From Desertivirga xinjiangensis (GTDB lineage Bacteria > Bacteroidota > Bacteroidia > Sphingobacteriales > Sphingobacteriaceae): DNA of 64,000 nucleotides. Location: NCBI RefSeq assembly GCF_024436435.1, contig NZ_JAFMZP010000003.1:496001-560000 (forward strand), in the 5' to 3' direction. Below are positions 60,148-64,000 of the stretch, piece by piece. The position numbers and the translations under genes were made by a program. The notes beneath the pieces are model-generated. The model saw only the letters and a list, made by a program, of their open reading frames with translations. It was not told where the DNA came from and ran no database searches. Position 1 is the first letter of the stretch. Each line of letters opens with the position of its first letter.

Positions 60148-62280
60148 ATGACTGTTTGTTCTTTTCAGACTATTCGATTAAAGATTTCTTTGTATAGTTT
60201 CGTTGGTTTATCCTTTTTAATGTTGTTCTGCACTTCTTGTGTACCTGGTAAACGGTATGAGCACACGGTTGATTGGGTTGCGGGGGGAGGAGACCCCGGA
60301 CAAACTAAATATTCAGAACTAGATGAAATAAATGTTTCTAACGTAAAAAATTTGAAGGTTGCCTGGGTGTATCGTTCCGGTAATATGTCTGGAAATGTTC
60401 AATGTAATCCCCTTGTGATCGGAGGAGTGATGTATGTGACGACTCCTGCCCATGAGCTGATCGCCGTGGATGCTACGAACGGGGAAGAAATATGGCGGTT
60501 CAATCCGGCAAGAGAAGGCGAGCAATTTGGAGGGATCAACAGGGGTATCGCCTGTTGGCAATCTAATAATAAGGGTAAGCTGTTATTTACCGCCGGGAAT
60601 TATTTATATCAGGTTGATATGTACACCGGCAAACCAGAAAAAGAATTTGGATATGAAGGGAGAGTTAATTTAAATGAGGACCTCGTAAGGCCAATGGATA
60701 AAATGGCCATTACCTCACCTGGAGTGCCAATGGTATATAAAAATTATGTGATAGTTGGAGCTTTAAGCTGGAGTGCGCCGTCGAATGTAAGTGCTTTTGA
60801 TGTTAAAACCGGCAAGCGAGCCTGGATATTTAATACTATTCCGAAGCCAGAAGAATACGGTTATGATACCTGGGGTAACAAAGATTTTTGGAGGGAGGGT
60901 GCAGGAGTGAATGTTTGGGGAGGCATAACCGTTGATGAAGAGAACGGTATGGTGTTCTTTTCAACAGGACAACCAAAAGATGATTTCTACCGCGGAGAGA
61001 ATAAAGGGCAGCAATTATTTGGGAACAGCATCATTGCTCTAAATGCCGAGGATGGAGAAAGAATATGGCATTTTCAGGCTATCCATCATGATCTGTGGGA
61101 TTTAGATATGCCTTGTGCTCCTATATTGGTAAGGTTAAAACACAACGGAAAAGCTGTTAAAGGAGTGATGCAGTTAACCAAAACAGGGAACATACTGCTT
61201 TTTAATCGTATCACGGGTGAGGTGCTTTCTAAAGTAGAGGAAGTACCTGTTCCTGCTTCCACTTTATCTGGAGAATATGCCTATCCAACACAACCCAAAA
61301 TAACCTGGCCGGAGCCGTTCGCAAAGCAGGTAGTTACGGAAAAGGACCTTACCACCCGCACTCCCGAGGCGCATGCTTATGCAAAAAGGGTGTTTGCCGA
61401 GTCGGATGCCGGATGGTTTATTCCTCCTTCTAAAAAAGGGATCCTTTATTATGGAATTCATGGTGGAGCGGAGTGGGGTGGAGGAGCATATGACGAAAAA
61501 GAAAACAAATTGTTCGTTAGTTCCAATGAGTTGGCCTGGTTAATTAAGATGAAAGATATTAATGAAGCAGTTTCAGGGCAGAGTGATAAAAAAGCCCTTA
61601 GTGCTGGTAAAGCGGTTTTTTTGAAAATGGGGTGCTCCAGTTGTCATGGCGCAAATAGAGAAGGGCAAGGCAGCGCTCCAGATCTTACGAAGCTAGACAA
61701 AAAATATAAAGCTGAAGACATTGTAAAGATTGTCAAAAAGGGTAAGAATGCCATGCCGGCTTTTTCCCAGATTGAAGAGAAGGATATGCTTGACTTGACA
61801 GATTTTTTGTTGAATAAAGAAACATCAACCATTGCCATCTCTAAGAATAAACCAGAATACCGGTCGCTTGGTTATACCAAGTTCCTTGATGAGGAGGGAT
61901 ATCCTGCCACTGCGGCACCTTGGGGGACACTAAACGCTGTTAATCTCACTACAGGGAAACTTAGCTGGCGGGTGCCTTTAGGTGAATATGAAGAATTATC
62001 AAAAAAAGGCATTCCGCCTACCGGAACTGAAAATTTCGGTGGCTGTATAGTGACTAAAGGTGGCTTGGTTTTTATTGGGGCTACCCGCGATGAAAAATTC
62101 AGGGCGTTTGATAAAAAAACAGGTAAAATATTATGGGAAGCTAAACTTCCCTATGGGGGTTATGCTACCCCGAGCACTTACGCTGTAAATGGCAAGCAGT
62201 ACGTTGTTATCCCGGCAACAGGCGGGGGCAAATTGGGCGGTAAAACGGGTGATGCCTATGTGGCATACACATTGGATTAA
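60148..62280 (+). CDS. PQQ-dependent dehydrogenase lipoprotein with inserted cytochrome c domain
   Basis: 710 residues. A signal peptide ends LFCTSC, suggesting a lipoprotein. The eight-bladed PQQ propeller is visible (NPLVIGGVMYVTTPAHELIAVDATNGEEIWRF, FSTGQPKDDFYRGENKG, HHDLWDLDMPCAPILV, GGLVFIGATRDEKFRAFDKKTGKILW). A c-type cytochrome domain interrupts it at about 480-565, with CSSCH (Cys496, Cys499, His500) and axial Met536 in NAMPAFSQ. It oxidises an alcohol or aldose in the periplasm and passes electrons through its own heme to the respiratory chain. No PQQ biosynthesis genes are in the window. Confidence 0.9.
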   Translation: MTVCSFQTIRLKISLYSFVGLSFLMLFCTSCVPGKRYEHTVDWVAGGGDPGQTKYSELDEINVSNVKNLKVAWVYRSGNMSGNVQCNPLVIGGVMYVTTPAHELIAVDATNGEEIWRFNPAREGEQFGGINRGIACWQSNNKGKLLFTAGNYLYQVDMYTGKPEKEFGYEGRVNLNEDLVRPMDKMAITSPGVPMVYKNYVIVGALSWSAPSNVSAFDVKTGKRAWIFNTIPKPEEYGYDTWGNKDFWREGAGVNVWGGITVDEENGMVFFSTGQPKDDFYRGENKGQQLFGNSIIALNAEDGERIWHFQAIHHDLWDLDMPCAPILVRLKHNGKAVKGVMQLTKTGNILLFNRITGEVLSKVEEVPVPASTLSGEYAYPTQPKITWPEPFAKQVVTEKDLTTRTPEAHAYAKRVFAESDAGWFIPPSKKGILYYGIHGGAEWGGGAYDEKENKLFVSSNELAWLIKMKDINEAVSGQSDKKALSAGKAVFLKMGCSSCHGANREGQGSAPDLTKLDKKYKAEDIVKIVKKGKNAMPAFSQIEEKDMLDLTDFLLNKETSTIAISKNKPEYRSLGYTKFLDEEGYPATAAPWGTLNAVNLTTGKLSWRVPLGEYEELSKKGIPPTGTENFGGCIVTKGGLVFIGATRDEKFRAFDKKTGKILWEAKLPYGGYATPSTYAVNGKQYVVIPATGGGKLGGKTGDAYVAYTLD

Positions 62281-62308
62281 ATCGCAGGAACGAACATTAC
62301 ATACTCAG

Positions 62309-63229
62309 ATGATAGAATTGAAAAAAAATTTAGGGGTTAAAGGTGTATTATTAACGGTACTCAGTCTTTTTATGGGATGTGGGGCCATTTACAAGGGAAA
62401 AGATCACAAATCAAGAAACAGCATCTATTCAAAAGACAACTTGGTGGCATGGTGTATTGTACCATATGATATTAAAGAAAGGGATCCTGAGCAGCGTGCT
62501 CAGATGTTAAATGACCTGGGAATTACCAAGCTTGCATATGATTGGCGGGAAAAGCACATTCCAACATTTGACAAAGAAATTCAAACCTTAAAAAAACACC
62601 GTATACATTTACAGGCTTTTTGGATGTATTCAGGCCCTGATCCTGAAAAAGAGGGTAACCTAAAATTGATACTTGATGCCTTAAAACGAAATAACACAAA
62701 AACTGAAATATGGTTTATGGTTGGTGGTATCGATCTGAGTAAAATGAGCCAGGAAGAGAAAATAAGAGCGATTTCAAAACCTGTAAAATATATTGCAAAA
62801 GAGGCTGCCAAAATAGGTTGTAAAGTGGCTCTTTATAACCATGGAGGTTGGTACGGAGAACCGGAAAATCAGCTGGCTGTTATTAACCATCTAAAATTAT
62901 CAAATATTGGTATTGTTTATAACTTTCATCATGCCGAAAACGACATTGATCGTTTTCCTAATTTCTTTCCAAAGATCCTTCCTCACTTATATGCTATAAA
63001 TTTGATGGGTTTGAAGGGCAAAAACCCGGCAAAGGTAGTCCCTGTAGGCGAAGGTGATCAGGAACTAGAAATGATGAAAATTGTAAAAGAAAGTGGATAC
63101 AATGGCCCCATTGGGATTATCAATGAAGATACTCATCCCGACGCGGAAGCCGGATTAAAAATGAATATGGACGGGGTAGCCAAAGTGGTTAAACAACTTG
63201 GTGATAAAAAAGCTCTGAGAACATATTAA
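62309..63229 (+). CDS. TIM-barrel isomerase/epimerase-like lipoprotein
   Basis: 306 residues from the ATG at 62309; the frame is open inside the preceding gene but that part is not coding. Lipoprotein signal LLTVLSLFMGCGA, then a xylose isomerase-like TIM barrel (LNDLGITKLAYDWRE, CKVALYNHGGWYGEPENQ, NIGIVYNFHHAENDIDRF, GPIGIINEDTHPDAEAGL). Its export distinguishes it from the cytoplasmic isomerase-like protein at 55785. It is 28 bases after the PQQ dehydrogenase and may act on that enzyme's periplasmic product. Confidence 0.85.
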   Translation: MIELKKNLGVKGVLLTVLSLFMGCGAIYKGKDHKSRNSIYSKDNLVAWCIVPYDIKERDPEQRAQMLNDLGITKLAYDWREKHIPTFDKEIQTLKKHRIHLQAFWMYSGPDPEKEGNLKLILDALKRNNTKTEIWFMVGGIDLSKMSQEEKIRAISKPVKYIAKEAAKIGCKVALYNHGGWYGEPENQLAVINHLKLSNIGIVYNFHHAENDIDRFPNFFPKILPHLYAINLMGLKGKNPAKVVPVGEGDQELEMMKIVKESGYNGPIGIINEDTHPDAEAGLKMNMDGVAKVVKQLGDKKALRTY

Positions 63230-63246
63230 TTAATGAGAGTCTTATA

Positions 63247-64000
63247 CTATTCGTAACCCGAAGTCCATATGGCAGCGTTTTTAAAAATTCTTTGAACAGT
63301 TTGCGATTTGAGCCATTTAGGATCATCGCCCAAAAGAGTTTGAAATATCCTGCCCTGTTTAAAGGGATAAACCCATGCAAGTGCGCGACTTTTATTTGAA
63401 GGTGCTTTGCTGGAAAGCAGGGTTGTGACTGGCATATCTCCTGCCAGGTAATAATGGTGGATACCCGGCAGTTTGAAGTCGTGGACATTTTTGGTGATGA
63501 AGTGTGGGGTTACATGAAGCTTACTGACCTCTCTTTTCCTTTGCCTGGGTTCTTTTTTTGTTTTAGTAAATTCTCTTCGAAATATCTGATTGTAAGCAGG
63601 CCAATTCAACTCTTCTGTTGCTGCGCTAGTTTTATTGTTATGAAAGGCCAGGCTTATTAATCCACCCCCCTTACTTAAATAATTTTCTAAAGCGAGTTTT
63701 GAGTGAGAGTTGATACCGGTTATATTTTCTCTATTTAGAATGACAAGTTTATAATCGCTTAAATCATATTGCCATAGGTCATTAATATTGCTCGAGATAT
63801 CTATTAGAAACCGGTTATCTTTTTCAATAGCATTCTTTATCGCGAGAGTTCCTTTTCCCCATTCGTCGGATGACGAATCTCTTTCCGCTATTAGTAAGGC
63901 CTTTATGCTTCTATTATAGATATGCTTAGTGACTTCCAGATCTTGGTAAAAACGTGCCTCAACTCCGGTAGATGGTACTTCGATGCCGCTTGCCCAAACT
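63247..64000 (-). CDS. ThuA-like protein, C-terminal part (runs off window)
   Basis: The minus-strand frame is open from the window edge to the stop at 63247 (251 codons), so the start lies beyond 64000. The sequence near the edge (VWASGIEVPSTGVEARFYQDLEV) continues through DYKLVILNREN, LENYLSKGGGLISLAFHNNK, LHVTPHFITKNVHDF, HHYYLAGDMPVTTLL and the ThuA-like end WVYPFKQGRIFQTLLGDDPKWL...RIFKNAAIWTSGYE. ThuA-domain proteins have a class I glutamine amidotransferase-like fold and turn up in 3-keto-sugar pathways. It converges on the lipoprotein gene with a gap of 17 bases. Confidence 0.8.
   Translation of the reverse strand, partial: VWASGIEVPSTGVEARFYQDLEVTKHIYNRSIKALLIAERDSSSDEWGKGTLAIKNAIEKDNRFLIDISSNINDLWQYDLSDYKLVILNRENITGINSHSKLALENYLSKGGGLISLAFHNNKTSAATEELNWPAYNQIFRREFTKTKKEPRQRKREVSKLHVTPHFITKNVHDFKLPGIHHYYLAGDMPVTTLLSSKAPSNKSRALAWVYPFKQGRIFQTLLGDDPKWLKSQTVQRIFKNAAIWTSGYE

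Overview
The window looks like a chromosomal segment of a Bacteroidota species, most likely of the Sphingobacteriaceae (Pedobacter/Mucilaginibacter type). The grounds are a gldH gene, a SusC/SusD pair with a hybrid two-component regulator, S1/P1 nuclease, YtxH and LpoB/COG3014 lipoprotein genes, and repeated -7 elements of the form TAnnTTTG just ahead of starts. No rRNA, tRNA, CRISPR array, transposase or phage gene was seen. The taxonomic call is inference from gene content.

Layout. (1) 0-5 kb: housekeeping genes ricT-like, gldH, rarA and glnS. (2) 5.1-10.1 kb: a tight four-gene signalling operon with an NtrC-type sigma-54 activator, a PAS histidine kinase, a single-domain receiver, and a receiver-PAS-kinase protein whose phospho-acceptor histidine is replaced by leucine. 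(3) 10.1-28.2 kb: a polysaccharide utilisation locus (PUL) aimed at a beta-glucan. Reading leftward it has a GH26-like lipoprotein, SusC, SusD, a surface lipoprotein, a FAD oxidoreductase, two GH16, one GH3 and a GH3 stump cut off at the locus edge. A divergent hybrid two-component regulator controls it. The GH26-like protein has lost both catalytic glutamates (Ser198 and Cys308). (4) 28.5-33.6 kb: AI-2E-type permease, a YtxH/holin-like envelope trio, fcl, trmB, and the alkylation-repair genes atl and tag. (5) 33.7-46.3 kb: polA, glgA-glgC, a metal-dependent hydrolase, ybaB, a receiver, a serine hydrolase, fumC, a lipoprotein, S1/P1 nuclease and a low-molecular-weight phosphatase. (6) 46.3-54.2 kb: COG3014 lipoprotein with LpoB, a pair of paralogous secreted proteins, hisS, a decayed toxin-antitoxin module, a field of TTCGG repeats, and metA. 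(7) 54.4-64 kb: an AT-richer cluster with GH5, two TIM-barrel isomerase-like proteins, a Gfo/Idh/MocA oxidoreductase, a PhyH-type dioxygenase, an MFS permease, a PQQ dehydrogenase carrying its own cytochrome c domain, and a ThuA-like protein running off the end.

How they work together. The PUL should bind a beta-1,3- or mixed-linkage glucan at the surface, cut it with GH16 enzymes, import oligosaccharides through SusC/D and finish with GH3, with the regulator sensing the oligosaccharide. The right-hand cluster reads as an oxidative sugar pathway: a periplasmic PQQ dehydrogenase, uptake by MFS, then cytoplasmic oxidoreduction and isomerisation. That pathway is inferred from families and neighbourhood only.

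The strongest candidates for new biology are the double-mutant GH26-like protein at the head of the PUL and the oxidoreductive sugar cluster at 54-64 kb. Several starts were moved inward from the longest possible frame because a promoter element, signal peptide or terminator sits in the apparent extension.
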